A stretch of 64,000 nucleotides of DNA from Cinnamomum chago (GCA_038049695.1 CP142455.1:25891501-25955500); one strand, 5' to 3'. Positions 10,285 to 25,709 are shown, counted from the first letter of the stretch. Numbers and translations: made by a program. Notes: generated by a model not told the origin, from the letters alone.

Positions 10285-12855
10285 TGAGGATCGCACGGCA
10301 GTGAGATATGATTGGACAAAGTCCGTCCCATCCATTTAGATCTTAGCTCCCGACCTCGGGAGTAACCCGAAGAGGTCAAGAGCTAGGGGGCAATTGTGTG
10401 GGGTCGTTTGGTAATCACAGATTTATGTGGGGCCGCTCCCCGATTTCGGACTATCCCCTAGTCTCAGTGTTCCCTAGATCGGCAACAGCACCATCTCGGG
10501 GAGATCATGAAGCGCATCTCGGCGGACATGTTCATGAACATCCACCTCGGTCTCGGCCTCAACCTGATCTCGGCCTGCTGTCATTCGGTCATAAATGCAG
10601 CCATAAATGCGCTGCCGCGACGAGGACGGCGAACTGACAAGCAGAGTGGGCGCCGGACCTAGATAAGGAGCACGCCTTATCTCAAGGTCACGTCCATAGG
10701 CATAGGATGATGATTCAATGGGACATCCCCTTTTTACCTACCCCCACTCAGAAGAGAAGGGTACATGCTGATGGGACTTCTGCCTCTCCCCGGGACCATT
10801 CCGATGATTACACTCACGTCTATATATATTGCATGGAGGACAACCATAAGGGGTACGCACGATAACTCCCTCCCACTCTTCTCCTTCTTCATATTCCTCT
10901 CAGTTACCACACTAACTTGCGCATCGGAGTACCTTCGGCTGCCTACGGCCAGGGGCTCTGACTTGTATTCCCTTCTTTCAGGTCATCAGAGGCGTGATCC
11001 TTTCCCCCACCTCCCCCAGATCATCAAATCAAGAGCTTAACACTCTTTAACCAAGTCCGTAATTTTTAGGCACTTACAATATCTAAACAATTTTCCTCTC
11101 AAACATGGATTCTTCTCATCGCACATACGTGCCCTTAGATTTGTCTTGGTCTTCTTTTGAGATCTCTAGTCTCCTATTTCATATTGCATTGTGCTTTGGC
11201 ATTTTTCTTAGGGAACATTTGTGCAGCCATTTGTCGTGTACAAGTTATCATTTCTTTCTACAAATGCTCACACGATGCCCTTTCTTTTTCCTCGACATAG
11301 AGGATTCTCCTTTCCGATCGGGTCGGACTTCTATTTCTACGGAAAATCTGGCCGCTTTTATCCCTCTACGAAACCCAGTGAAATCGAGCGAAGAAGCTAA
11401 AACCCTAAGTTGGTGTTATTTCCCCCTCCCCCTTTCTCTGGAGCTGCGGTGGCAAAACCTTCTCTTTCTCTCTGTGAAGAAGACGACACAAAGTTCCGGT
11501 ATGAGATTTGTTCTCTCTAAATCTTATTTCTTCTCAGCTTCCTCTCTCCATCTCTCTATGATTCGTCTCTTCCAAATCTCTCTCTCTCTCTCTAACTTCA
11601 TGGGCGTGTTTCCTCTCTTAGCACTAAAAGCAGTTGTTTTAATGGGTGCCGTCTTTTTGTTTTTGGCTAGGGTTTGGTCTTTCTTTTTATGATTTGGGGT
11701 TGGTAGTTTGGATTGTTTCTTGTTCATATTTTTGCATATTGTCAATTGATTTAGCTTAAGCCCAAAGTCCCAATTGAAATTCAAAAAGATTGATTTTTTT
11801 TCTTTTAATATATTAGGACAGGATAGATAAATGCTTGCAGTAACATACATGAACGCATTAATCTAATGAAATGATCTTTGTTGGCTAAAAGTTTGTAAAA
11901 GCTACTTCAGACCATTCCTTGCCAAGGGTGGACCTTCATGTGGTGGGTTGCCAAGAAATCTAGTAGCTTTCACCCTGTGGAAGCTCTGAGCTGGGTTGAG
12001 CTTGCATTGCAATTGTGTTCATCCATCTATACAGGATATAGGAAGAACTGATTCAATGCCTAGAAAGTTGTTATGCAAACAATTGGTATCCATCGATAAG
12101 GCTCTATGTCTTGCTCTTGCTCATCACTGTTGGGGTGCCTGACACAATTCTGATGAGATATAGGGTTGCAATGGCGCAATCGATTGGGAATTATAGAGGT
12201 CTTCCAACGGCCTCAACTATCCAAGGGCAATTCCAGCCTGCTTGTACAAAGAAAATCACAGATCACATCATGACCATCATTGTGATATTGTTTTGTTTGT
12301 TTCAACTTTCATGTTTCTTTTGAAATCATCTGATGGTACATTTTGATTGAAAAGCCTACTGCTGATCTAACATTGAGTATGTCTACATGGGCAGTATCTA
12401 GTATAATTGTTATGTGAAGACATTGTATATCTTGGGTATTTTCTGCTATGAAAATTGTAAAGAATCGATTGCGCGATCAAATAGAAGATGAGTGGATGTA
12501 TAATTGACTGCCTGTATATATCGAAAAAGATATATTTAATAGCATAGATGATGAGACAATCATGCAACGGTTTCAAAACATGCAAAGGTAAGGGAAGAAA
12601 GGGAAAGGGGCGTCCCCTTTTACAGAGGAGCGCCCCTCTTAATTACCACACACGCGAAGCAGCCCTTCACCACGCGTCGCTTCGATCCCGGTGAACAGCC
12701 AGACAGAAGGTTACGCGTGGCAGCGACGGTCCGTCTCTCACCATGCCTCTAGTACGGCATTTATCATCTCGAGCATACTAAACGACATCCGCGTGCCCAC
12801 CTTGGCGGAGCAATTATGATACCATATTTATTGCCTAGGGCAGAGGGCGTCATGA
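10285..12855 (+). repeat. Array unit 5
   Basis: Carries ACTTGCGCATCGG (near 10916), TTGTCTTGGTC (near 11143) and TATCCCTCTAC (near 11361). These recur together only in unit 13. The CACCTCCCCCAGATC and AACACTCTT forms near 11010-11045 recur in units 12-17. It shares GAGGAGCGCC in the hairpin with unit 6. Confidence 0.95.
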
Positions 12856-15426
12856 TGAGGATCGCACGGCAGTGAGATATGATTGGACAAAGTCCGTCCC
12901 ATCCATTTAGATCTTAGCTCCCGACCTCGGGAGTAACCCGAAGAGGTCAAGAGCTAGGGGGCAATTGTGTGGGGTCGTTTGGTAATCACAGATTTATGTG
13001 GGGCCGCTCCCCGATTTCGGACTATCCCCTAGTCTCAGTGTTCCCTAGATCGGCAACAGCACCATCTCGGGGAGATCATGAAGCGCATCTCGGCGGACAT
13101 GTTCATGAACATCCACCTCGGTCTCGGCCTCAACCTGATCTCGGCCTGCTGTCATTCGGTCATAAATGCAGCCATAAATGCGCTGCCGCGACGAGGACGG
13201 CGAACTGACAAGCAGAGTGGGCGCCGGACCTAGATAAGGAGCACGCCTTATCTCAAGGTCACGTCCATAGGCATAGGATGATGATTCAATGGGACATCCC
13301 CTTTTTACCTACCCCCACTCAGAAGAGAAGGGTACATGCTGATGGGACTTCTGCCTCTCCCCGGGACCATTCCGATGATTACACTCACGTCTATATATAT
13401 TGCATGGAGGACAACCATAAGGGGTACGCACGATAACTCCCTCCCACTCTTCTCCTTCTTCATATTCCTCTCAGTTACCACACTAACTTGAGCATCGGAG
13501 TACCTTCGGCTGCCTACGGCCAGGGGCTCTGACTTGTATTCCCTTCTTTCAGGTCATCAGAGGCGTGATCCTTTCCCCCATCTCCCCCGGATCATCAAAT
13601 CAAGAGCTTAACTCTCTTTAACCAAGTCCGTAATTTTTAGGCACTTACAATATCTAAACAATTTTCCTCTCAAACATGGATTCTTCTCATCGCACATACG
13701 TGCCCTTAGATTTGTTTTGGTCTTCTTTTGAGATCTCTAGTCTCCTATTTCATATTGCATTGTGCTTTGGCATTTTTCTTAGGGAACATTTGTGCAGCCA
13801 TTTGTCGTGTACAAGTTATCATTTCTTTCTACAAATGCTCACACGATGCCCTTTCTTTTTCCTCGACATAGAGGATTCTCCTTTCCGATCGGGTCGGACT
13901 TCTATTTCTACGGAAAATCTGGCTGCTTTTATTCCTCTACGAAACCCAGTGAAATCGAGCGAAGAAGCTAAAACCCTAAGTTGGTGTTATTTCCCCCTCC
14001 CCCTTTCTCTGGAGCTGCGGTGGCAAAACCTTCTCTTTCTCTCTGTGAAGAAGACGACACAAAGTTCCGGTATGAGATTTGTTCTCTCTAAATCTTATTT
14101 CTTCTCAGCTTCCTCTCTCCATCTCTCTATGATTCGTCTCTTCCAAATCTCTCTCTCTCTCTCTAACTTCATGGGCGTGTTTCCTCTCTTAGCACTAAAA
14201 GCAGTTGTTTTAATGGGTGCCGTCTTTTTGTTTTTGGCTAGGGTTTGGTCTTTCTTTTTATGATTTGGGGTTGGTAGTTTGGATTGTTTCTTGTTCATAT
14301 TTTTGCATATTGTCAATTGATTCAGCTTAAGCCCAAAGTCCCAATTGAAATTCAAAAAGATTGATTTTTTTTCTTTTAATATATTAGGACAGGATAGATA
14401 AATGCTTGCAGTAACATACATGAACGCATTAATCTAATGAAATGATCTTTGTTGGCTAAAAGTTTGTAAAAGCTACTTCAGACCATTCCTTGCCAAGGGT
14501 GGACCTTCATGTGGTGGGTTGCCAAGAAATCTAGTAGCTTTCACCCTGTGGAAGCTCTGAGCTGGGTTGAGCTTGCATTGCAATTGTGTTCATCCATCTA
14601 TACAGGATATAGGAAGAACTGATTCAATGCCTAGAAAGTTGTTATGCAAACAATTGGTATCCATCGATAAGGCTCTATGTCTTGCTCTTGCTCATCACTG
14701 TTGGGGTGCCTGACACAATTCTGATGAGATATAGGGTTGCAATGGCGCAATCGATTGGGAATTATAGAGGTCTTCCAACGGCCTCAACTATCCAAGGGCA
14801 ATTCCAGCCTGCTTGTACAAAGAAAATCACAGATCACATCATGACCATCATTGTGATATTGTTTTGTTTGTTTCAACTTTCATGTTTCTTTTGAAATCAT
14901 CTGATGGTACATTTTGATTGAAAAGCCTACTGCTGATCTAACATTGAGTATGTCTACATGGGCAGTATCTAGTATAATTGTTATGTGAAGACATTGTATA
15001 TCCTGGGTATTTTCTGCTATGAAAATTGTAAAGAATCGATTGCGCGATCAAATAGAAGATGAGTGGATGTATAATTGACTGCCTGTATATATCGAAAAAG
15101 ATATATTTAATAGCATAGATGATGAGACAATCATGCAACGGTTTCAAAACATGCAAAGGTAAGGGAAGAAAGGGAAAGGGGCGTCCCCTTTTACAGAGGA
15201 GCGCCCCTCTTAATTACCACACACGCGAAGCAGCCCTTCACCACGCGTCGCTTCGATCCCGGTGAACAGCCAGACAGAAGGTTACGCGTGGCAGCGACGG
15301 TCCGTCTCTCACCATGCCTCTAGTACGGCATTTATCATCTCGAGCATACTAAACGACATCCGCGTGCCCACCTTGGCGGAGCAATTATGATACCATATTT
15401 ATTGCCTAGGGCAGAGGGCGTCATGA
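12856..15426 (+). repeat. Array unit 6
   Basis: A private CpG transition gives CTGGCTGCTTT near 13923. It has the GATTCAGCTT form of the intron-1 acceptor region (near 14322), which removes the TTTAG acceptor context but keeps an AG (TTCAG). Its hairpin variant is shared with unit 5. Confidence 0.95.
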
Positions 15427-17996
15427 TGAGGATCGCACGGCAGTGAGATATGATTGGACAAAGTCCGTCCCATCCATTTAGATCTTAGCTCCCGACCTCG
15501 GGAGTAACCCGAAGAGGTCAAGAGCTAGGGGGCAATTGTGTGGGGTCGTTTGGTAATCACAGATTTATGTGGGGCCGCTCCCCGATTTCGGACTATCCCC
15601 TAGTCTCAGTGTTCCCTAGATCGGCAACAGCACCATCTCGGGGAGATCATGAAGCGCATCTCGGCGGACATGTTCATGAACATCCACCTCGGTCTCGGCC
15701 TCAACCTGATCTCGGCCTGCTGTCATTCGGTCATAAATGCAGCCATAAATGCGCTGCCGCGACGAGGACGGCGAACTGACAAGCAGAGTGGGCGCCGGAC
15801 CTAGATAAGGAGCACGCCTTATCTCAAGGTCACGTCCATAGGCATAGGATGATGATTCAATGGGACATCCCCTTTTTACCTACCCCCACTCAGAAGAGAA
15901 GGGTACATGCTGATGGGACTTCTGCCTCTCCCCGGGACCATTCCGATGATTACACTCACGTCTATATATATTGCATGGAGGACAACCACAATGGGTACGC
16001 ACGATAACTCCCTCCCACTCTTCTCCTTCTTCATATTCCTCTCAGTTACCACACTAACTTGAGCATCGGAGTACCTTCGGCTGCCTACGGCCAGGGGCTC
16101 TGACTTGTATTCCCTTCTTTCAGGTCATCAGAGGCGTGATCCTTTCCCCCATCTCCCCCGGATCATCAAATCAAGAGCTTAACTCTCTTTAACCAAGTCC
16201 GTAATTTTTAGGCACTTACAATATCTAAACAATTTTCCTCTCAAACATGGATTCTTCTCATCGCACATACGTGCCCTTAGATTTGTTTTGGTCTTCTTTT
16301 GAGATCTCTAGTCTCCTATTTCATATTGCATTGTGCTTTGGCATTTTTCTTAGGGAACATTTGTGCAGCCATTTGTCGTGTACAAGTTATCATTTCTTTC
16401 TACAAATGCTCACACGATGCCCTTTCTTTTTCCTCGACATAGAGGATTCTCCTTTCCGATCGGGTCGGACTTCTATTTCTACGGAAAATCTGGCCGCTTT
16501 TATTCCTCTACGAAACCCAGTGAAATCGAGCGAAGAAGCTAAAACCCTAAGTTGGTGTTATTTCCCCCTCCCCCTTTCTCTGGAGCTGCGGTGGCAAAAC
16601 CTTCTCTTTCTCTCTGTGAAGAAGACGACACAAAGTTCCGGTATGAGATTTGTTCTCTCTAAATCTTATTTCTTCTCAGCTTCCTCTCTCCATCTCTCTA
16701 TGATTCGTCTCTTCCAAATCTCTCTCTCTCTCTCTAACTTCATGGGCGTGTTTCCTCTCTTAGCACTAAAAGCAGTTGTTTTAATGGGTGCCGTCTTTTT
16801 GTTTTTGGCTAGGGTTTGGTCTTTCTTTTTATGATTTGGGGTTGGTAGTTTGGATTGTTTCTTGTTCATATTTTTGCATATTGTCAATTGATTTAGCTTA
16901 AGCCCAAAGTCCCAATTGAAATTCAAAAAGATTGATTTTTTTTTTTTAATATATTAGGACAGGATAGATAAATGCTTGCAGTAACATACATGAACGCATT
17001 AATCTAATGAAATGATCTTTGTTGGCTAAAAGTTTATAAAAGCTACTTCAGACCATTCCTTGCCAAGGGTGGACCTTCATGTGGTGGGTTGCCAAGAAAT
17101 CTAGTAGCTTTCACCCTGTGGAAGCTCTGAGCTGGGTTGAGCTTGCATTGCAATTGTGTTCATCCATCTATACAGGATATAGGAAGAACTGATTCAATGC
17201 CTAGAAAGTTGTTATGCAAACAATTGGTATCCATCGATAAGGCTCTATGTCTTGCTCTTGCTCATCACTGTTGGGGTGCCTGACACAATTCTGATGAGAT
17301 ATAGGGTTGCAATGGCGCAATCGATTGGGAATTATAGAGGTCTTCCAACGGCCTCAACTATCCAAGGGCAATTCCAGCCTGTTTGTACAAAGAAAATCAC
17401 AGATCACATCATGACCATCATTGTGATATTGTTTTGTTTGTTTCAACTTTCATGTTTCTTTTGAAATCATCTGATGGTACATTTTGATTGAAAAGCCTAC
17501 TGCTGATCTAACATTGAGTATGTCTACATGGGCAGTATCTAGTATAATTGTTATGTGAAGACATTGTATATCCTGGGTATTTTCTGCTATGAAAATTGTA
17601 AAGAATCGATTGCACGATCAAATAGAAGATGAGTGGATGTATAATTGACTGCCTGTATATATCGAAAAAGATATATTTAATAGCATAGATGATGAGACAA
17701 TCATGCAACGGTTTCAAAACATGCAAAGGTAAGGGAAGAAAGGGAAAGGGGCGTCCCCTTTTACAGAGGAACGCCCCTCTTAATTACCACACACGCGAAG
17801 CAGCCCTTCACCACGCGTCGCTTCGATCCCGGTGAACAGCCAGACAGAAGGTTACGCGTGGCAGCGACGGTCCGTCTCTCACCATGCCTCTAGTACGGCA
17901 TTTATCATCTCGAGCATACTAAACGACATCCGCGTGCCCACCTTGGCGGAGCAATTATGATACCATATTTATTGCCTAGGGCAGAGGGCGTCATGA
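15427..17996 (+). repeat. Array unit 7
   Basis: Carries CCACAATGGGTACG (near 15987), CCTGTTTGTAC (near 17380) and GATTGCACGATC (near 17611), a set shared with unit 11. One base is lost and the C is gone in the T-run near 16935, so this period is 2,570 bp. Confidence 0.95.
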
Positions 17997-20567
17997 TGAG
18001 GATCGCACGGCAGTGAGATATGATTGGACAAAGTCCGTCCCATCCATTTAGATCTTAGCTCCCGACCTCGGGAGTAACCCGAAGAGGTCAAGAGCTAGGG
18101 GGCAATTGTGTGGGGTCGTTTGGTAATCACAGATTTATGTGGGGCCGCTCCCCGATTTCGGACTATCCCCTAGTCTCAGTGTTCCCTAGATCGGCAACAG
18201 CACCATCTCGGGGAGATCATGAAGCGCATCTCGGCGGACATGTTCATGAACATCCACCTCGGTCTCGGCCTCAACCTGATCTCGGCCTGCTGTCATTCGG
18301 TCATAAATGCAGCCATAAATGCGCTGCCGCGACGAGGACGGCGAACTGACAAGCAGAGTGGGCGCCGGACCTAGATAAGGAGCACGCCTTATCTCAAGGT
18401 CACGTCCATAGGCATAGGATGATGATTCAATGGGACATCCCCTTTTTACCTACCCCCACTCAGAAGAGAAGGGTACATGCTGATGGGACTTCTGCCTCTC
18501 CCCGGGACCATTCCGATGATTACACTCACGTCTATATATATTGCATGGAGGACAACCACAATGGGTACGCACGATAACTCCCTCCCACTCTTCTCCTTCT
18601 TCATATTCCTCTCAGTTACCACACTAACTTGAGCATCGGAGTACCTTCGGCTGCCTACGGCCAGGGGCTCTGACTTGTATTCCCTTCTTTCAGGTCATCA
18701 GAGGCGTGATCCTTTCCCCCATCTCCCCCGGATCATCAAATCAAGAGCTTAACTCTCTTTAACCAAGTCCGTAATTTTTAGGCACTTACAATATCTAAAC
18801 AATTTTCCTCTCAAACATGGATTCTTCTCATCGCACATACGTGCCCTTAGATTTGTTTTGGTCTTCTTTTGAGATCTCTAGTCTCCTATTTCATATTGCA
18901 TTGTGCTTTGGCATTTTTCTTAGGGAACATTTGTGCAGCCATTTGTCGTGTACAAGTTATCATTTCTTTCTACAATTGCTCACACGATGCCCTTTCTTTT
19001 TCCTCGACATAGAGGATTCTCCTTTCCGATCAGGTCGGACTTCTATTTCTACGGAAAATCTGGCCGCTTTTATTCCTCTACGAAACCCAGTGAAATCGAG
19101 CGAAGAAGCTAAAACCCTAAGTTGGTGTTATTTCCCCCTCCCCCTTTCTCTGGAGCTGCGGTGGCAAAACCTTCTCTTTCTCTCTGTGAAGAAGACGACA
19201 CAAAGTTCCGGTATGAGATTTGTTCTCTCTAAATCTTATTTCTTCTCAGCTTCCTCTCTCCATCTCTCTATGATTCGTCTCTTCCAAATCTCTCTCTCTC
19301 TCTCTAACTTCATGGGCGTGTTTCCTCTCTTAGCACTAAAAGCAGTTGTTTTAATGGGTGCCGTCTTTTTGTTTTTGGCTAGGGTTTGGTCTTTCTTTTT
19401 ATGATTTGGGGTTGGTAGTTTGGATTGTTTCTTGTTCATATTTTTGCATATTGTCAATTGATTTAGCTTAAGCCCAAAGTCCCAATTGAAATTCAAAAAG
19501 ATTGATTTTTTTTCTTTTAATATATTAGGACAGGATAGATAAATGCTTGCAGTAACATACATGAACGCATTAATCTAATGAAATGATCTTTGTTGGCTAA
19601 AAGTTTGTAAAAGCTACTTCAGACCATTCCTTGCCAAGGGTGGACCTTCATGTGGTGGGTTGCCAAGAAATCTAGTAGCTTTCACCCTGTGGAAGCTCTG
19701 AGCTGGGTTGAGCTTGCATTGCAATTGTGTTCATCCATCTATACAGGATATAGGAAGAACTGATTCAATGCCTAGAAAGTTGTTATGCAAACAATTGGTA
19801 TCCATCGATAAGGCTCTATGTCTTGCTCTTGCTCATCACTGTTGGGGTGCCTGACACAATTCTGATGAGATATAGGGTTGCAATGGCGCAATCGATTGGG
19901 AATTATAGAGGTCTTCCAACGGCCTCAACTATCCAAGGGCAATTCCAGCCTGCTTGTACAAAGAAAATCACAGATCACATCATGACCATCATTGTGATAT
20001 TGTTTTGTTTGTTTCAACTTTCATGTTTCTTTTGAAATCATCTGATGGTACATTTTGATTGAAAAGCCTACTGCTGATCTAACATTGAGTATGTCTACAT
20101 GGGCAGTATCTAGTATAATTGTTATGTGAAGACATTGTATATCCTGGGTATTTTCTGCTATGAAAATTGTAAAGAATCGATTGCGCGATCAAATAGAAGA
20201 TGAGTGGATGTATAATTGACTGCCTGTATATATCGAAAAAGATATATTTAATAGCATAGATGATGAGACAATCATGCAACGGTTTCAAAACATGCAAAGG
20301 TAAGGGAAGAAAGGGAAAGGGGCGTCCCCTTTTACAGAGGAACGCCCCTCTTAATTACCACACACGCGAAGCAGCCCTTCACCACGCGTCGCTTCGATCC
20401 CGGTGAACAGCCAGACAGAAGGTTACGCGTGGCAGCGACGGTCCGTCTGTCACCATGCCTCTAGTACGGCATTTATCATCTCGAGCATACTAAACGACAT
20501 CCGCGTGCCCACCTTGGCGGAGCAATTATGATACCATATTTATTGCCTAGGGCAGAGGGCGTCATGA
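17997..20567 (+). repeat. Array unit 8
   Basis: Shares CCACAATGGG with units 7, 11 and 12. Private changes are ACAATTGCTC near 18975 and GATCAGGTCGG near 19030. It opens the GTCTGTCACC run (near 20450) found in units 8, 9, 10 and again in 20. Confidence 0.95.
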
Positions 20568-23138
20568 TGAGGATCGCACGGCAGTGAGATATGATTGGAC
20601 AAAGTCCGTCCCATCCATTTAGATCTTAGCTCCCGACCTCGGGAGTAACCCGAAGAGGTCAAGAGCTAGGGGGCAATTGTGTGGGGTCGTTTGGTAATCA
20701 CAGATTTATGTGGGGCCGCTCCCCGATTTCGGACTATCCCCTAGTCTCAGTGTTCCCTAGATCGGCAACAGCACCATCTCGGGGAGATCATGAAGCGCAT
20801 CTCGGCGGACATGTTCATGAACATCCACCTCGGTCTCGGCCTCAACCTGATCTCGGCCTGCTGTCATTCGGTCATAAATGCAGCCATAAATGCGCTGCCG
20901 CGACGAGGACGGCGAACTGACAAGCAGAGTGGGCGCCGGACCTAGATAAGGAGCACGCCTTATCTCAAGGTCACGTCCATAGGCATAGGATGATGATTCA
21001 ATGGGACATCCCCTTTTTACCTACCCCCACTCAGAAGAGAAGGGTACATGCTGATGGGACTTCTGCCTCTCCCCGGGACCATTCCGATGATTACACTCAC
21101 GTCTATATATATTGCATGGAGGACAACCATAAGGGGTACGCACGATAACTCCCTCCCACTCTTCTCCTTCTTCATATTCCTCTCAGTTACCACACTAACT
21201 TGAGCATCGGAGTACCTTCGGCTGCCTACGGCCAGGGGCTCTGACTTGTATTCCCTTCTTTCAGGTCATCAGAGGCGTGATCCTTTCCCCCATCTCCCCC
21301 GGATCATCAAATCAAGAGCTTAACTCTCTTTAACCAAGTCCGTAATTTTTAGGCACTTACAATATCTAAACAATTTTCCTCTCAAACATGGATTCTTCTC
21401 ATCGCACATACGTGCCCTTAGATTTGTTTTGGTCTTCTTTTGAGATCTCTAGTCTCCTATTTCATATTGCATTGTGCTTTGGCATTTTTCTTAGGGAACA
21501 TTTGTGCAGCCATTTGTCGTGTACAAGTTATCATTTCTTTCTACAAATGCTCACACGATGCCCTTTCTTTTTCCTCGACATAGAGGATTCTCCTTTCCGA
21601 TCGGGTCGGACTTCTATTTCTACGGAAAATCTGGCCGCTTTTATTCCTCTACGAAACCCAGTGAAATCGAGCGAAGAAGCTAAAACCCTAAGTTGGTGTT
21701 ATTTCCCCCTCCCCCTTTCTCTGGAGCTGCGGTGGCAAAACCTTCTCTTTCTCTCTGTGAAGAAGACGACACAAAGTTCCGGTATGAGATTTGTTCTCTC
21801 TAAATCTTATTTCTTCTCAGCTTCCTCTCTCCATCTCTCTATGATTCGTCTCTTCCAAATCTCTCTCTCTCTCTCTAACTTCATGGGCGTGTTTCCTCTC
21901 TTAGCACTAAAAGCAGTTGTTTTAATGGGTGCCGTCTTTTTGTTTTTGGCTAGGGTTTGGTCTTTCTTTTTATGATTTGGGGTTGGTAGTTTGGATTGTT
22001 TCTTGTTCATATTTTTGCATATTGTCAATTGATTTAGCTTAAGCCCAAAGTCCCAATTGAAATTCAAAAAGATTGATTTTTTTTCTTTTAATATATTAGG
22101 ACAGGATAGATAAATGCTTGTAGTAACATACATGAACGCATTAATCTAATGAAATGATCTTTGTTGGCTAAAAGTTTATAAAAGCTACTTCAGACCATTC
22201 CTTGCCAAGGGTGGACCTTCATGTGGTGGGTTGCCAAGAAATCTAGTAGCTTTCACCCTGTGGAAGCTCTGAGCTGGGTTGAGCTTGCATTGCAATTGTG
22301 TTCATCCATCTATACAGGATATAGGAAGAACTGATTCAATGCCTAGAAAGTTGTTATGCAAACAATTGGTATCCATCGATAAGGCTCTATGTCTTGCTCT
22401 TGCTCATCACTGTTGGGGTGCCTGACACAATTCTGATGAGATATAGGGTTGCAATGGCGCAATCGATTGGGAATTATAGAGGTCTTCCAACGGCCTCAAC
22501 TATCCAAGGGCAATTCCAGCCTGCTTGTACAAAGAAAATCACAGATCACATCATGACCATCATTGTGATATTGTTTTGTTTGTTTCAACTTTCATGTTTC
22601 TTTTGAAATCATCTGATGGTACATTTTGATTGAAAAGCCTACTGCTGATCTAACATTGAGTATGTCTACATGGGCAGTATCTAGTATAATTGTTATGTGA
22701 AGACATTGTATATCCTGGGTATTTTCTGCTATGAAAATTGTAAAGAATCGATTGCGCGATCAAATAGAAGATGAGTGGATGTATAATTGACTGCCTGTAT
22801 ATATCGAAAAAGATATATTTAATAGCATAGATGATGAGACAATCATGCAACGGTTTCAAAACATGCAAAGGTAAGGGAAGAAAGGGAAAGGGGCGTCCCC
22901 TTTTACAGAGGAACGCCCCTCTTAATTACCACACACGCGAAGCAGCCCTTCACCACGCGTCGCTTCGATCCCGGTGAACAGCCAGACCGAAGGTTACGCG
23001 TGGCAGCGACGGTCCGTCTGTCACCATGCCTCTAGTACGGCATTTATCATCTCGAGCATACTAAACGACATCCGCGTGCCCACCTTGGCGGAGCAATTAT
23101 GATACCATATTTATTGCCTAGGGCAGAGGGCGTCATGA
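20568..23138 (+). repeat. Array unit 9
   Basis: Private changes are GCTTGTAGTAAC near 22118 and CAGACCGAAGG near 22985. It carries the GTCTGTCACC form. Confidence 0.95.
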
Positions 23139-25709
23139 TGAGGATCGCACGGTAGTGAGATATGATTGGACAAAGTCCGTCCCATCCATTTAGATCTTAG
23201 CTCCCGACCTCGGGAGTAACCCGAAGAAGTCAAGAGCTAGGGGGCAATTGTGTGGGGTCGTTTGGTAATCACAGATTTATGTGGGGCCGCTCCCCGATTT
23301 CGGACTATCCCCTAGTCTCAGTGTTCCCTAGATCGGCAACAGCACCATCTCGGGGAGATCATGAAGCGCATCTCGGCGGACATGTTCATGAACATCCACC
23401 TCGGTCTCGGCCTCAACCTGATCTCGGCCTGCTGTCATTCGGTCATAAATGCAGCCATAAATGCGCTGCCGCGACGAGGACGGCGAACTGACAAGCAGAG
23501 TGGGCGCCGGACCTAGATAAGGAGCACGCCTTATCTCAAGGTCACGTCCATAGGCATAGGATGATGATTCAATGGGACATCCCCTTTTTACCTACCTCCA
23601 CTCAGAAGAGAAGGGTACATGCTGATGGGACTTCTGCCTCTCCCCGGGACCATTCCGATGATTACACTCACGTCTATATATATTGCATGGAGGACAACCA
23701 TAAGGGGTACGCACGATAACTCCCTCCCACTCTTCTCCTTCTTCATATTCCTCTCAGTTACCACACTAACTTGAGCATCGGAGTACCTTCGACTGCCTAC
23801 GGCCAGGGGCTCTGACTTGTATTCCCTTCTTTCAGGTCATCAGAGGCGTGATCCTTTCCCCCATCTCCCCCGGATCATCAAATCAAGAGCTTAACTCTCT
23901 TTAACCAAGTCCGTAATTTTTAGGCACTTACAATATCTAAACAATTTTCCTCTCAAACATGGATTCTTCTCATCGCACATACGTGCCCTTAGATTTGTTT
24001 TGGTCTTCTTTTGAGATCTCTAGTCTCCTATTTCATATTGCATTGTGCTTTGGCATTTTTCTTAGGGAACATTTGTGCAGCCATTTGTCGTGTACAAGTT
24101 ATCATTTCTTTCTACAAATGCTCACACGATGCCCTTTCTGTTTCCTCGACATAGAGGATTCTCCTTTCCGATCGGGTCGGACTTCTATTTCTACGGAAAA
24201 TCTGGCCGCTTTTATTCCTCTACGAAACCCAGTGAAATCGAGCGAAGAAGCTAAAACCCTAAGTTGGTGTTATTTCCCCCTCCCCCTTTCTCTGGAGCTG
24301 CGGTGGCAAAACCTTCTCTTTCTCTCTGTGAAGAAGACGACACAAAGTTCCGGTATGAGATTTGTTCTCTCTAAATCTTATTTCTTCTCAGCTTCCTCTC
24401 TCCATCTCTCTATGATTCGTCTCTTCCAAATCTCTCTCTCTCTCTCTAACTTCATGGGCGTGTTTCCTCTCTTAGCACTAAAAGCAGTTGTTTTAATGGG
24501 TGCCGTCTTTTTGTTTTTGGCTAGGGTTTGGTCTTTCTTTTTATGATTTGGGGTTGGTAGTTTGGATTGTTTCTTGTTCATATTTTTGCATATTGTCAAT
24601 TGATTTAGCTTAAGCCCAAAGTCCCAATTGAAATTCAAAAAGATTGATTTTTTTTCTTTTAATATATTAGGACAGGATAGATAAATGCTTGCAGTAACAT
24701 ACATGAACGCATTAATCTAATGAAATGATCTTTGTTGGCTAAAAGTTTATAAAAGCTACTTCAGACCATTCCTTGCCAAGGGTGGACCTTCATGTGGTGG
24801 GTTGCCAAGAAATCTAGTAGCTTTCACCCTGTGGAAGCTCTGAGCTGGGTTGAGCTTGCATTGCAATTGTGTTCATCCATCTATACAGGATATAGGAAGA
24901 ACTGATTCAATGCCTAGAAAGTTGTTATGCAAACAATTGGTATCCATCGATAAGGCTCTATGTCTTGCTCTTGCTCATCACTGTTGGGGTGCCTGACACA
25001 ATTCTGATGAGATATAGGGTTGCAATGGCGCAATCGATTGGGAATTATAGAGGTCTTCCAACGGCCTCAACTATCCAAGGGCAATTCCAGCCTGCTTGTA
25101 CAAAGAAAATCACAGATCACATCATGACCATCATTGTGATATTGTTTTGTTTGTTTCAAGTTTCATGTTTCTTTTGAAATCATCTGATGGTACATTTTGA
25201 TTGAAAAGCCTACTGCTGATCTAACATTGAGTATGTCTACATGGGCAGTATCTAGTATAATTGTTATGTGAAGACATTGTATATCCTGGGTATTTTCTGC
25301 TATGAAAATTGTAAAGAATCGATTGCGCGATCAAATAGAAGATGAGTGGATGTATAATTGACTGCCTGTATATATCGAAAAAGATATATTTAATAGCATA
25401 GATGATGAGACAATCATGCAACGGTTTCAAAACATGCAAAGGTAAGGGAAGAAAGGGAAAGGGGCGTCCCCTTTTACAGAGGAACGCCCCTCTTAATTAC
25501 CACACACGCGAAGCAGCCCTTCACCACGCGTCGCTTCGATCCCGGTGAACAGCCAGACAGAAGGTTACGCGTGGCAGCGACGGTCCGTCTGTCACCATGC
25601 CTCTAGTACGGCATTTATCATCTCGAGCATACTAAACGACATCCGCGTGCCCACCTTGGCGGAGCAATTATGATACCATATTTATTGCCTAGGGCAGAGG
25701 GCGTCATGA
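23139..25709 (+). repeat. Array unit 10
   Basis: Richest in private changes among units 1-13: ACGGTAGTGAG (near 23151), CGAAGAAGTC (near 23223), CTACCTCCAC (near 23594), TTCGACTGCC (near 23789), TTTCTGTTTCC (near 24137) and TTCAAGTTTC (near 25156). Several are CpG transitions. Confidence 0.95.
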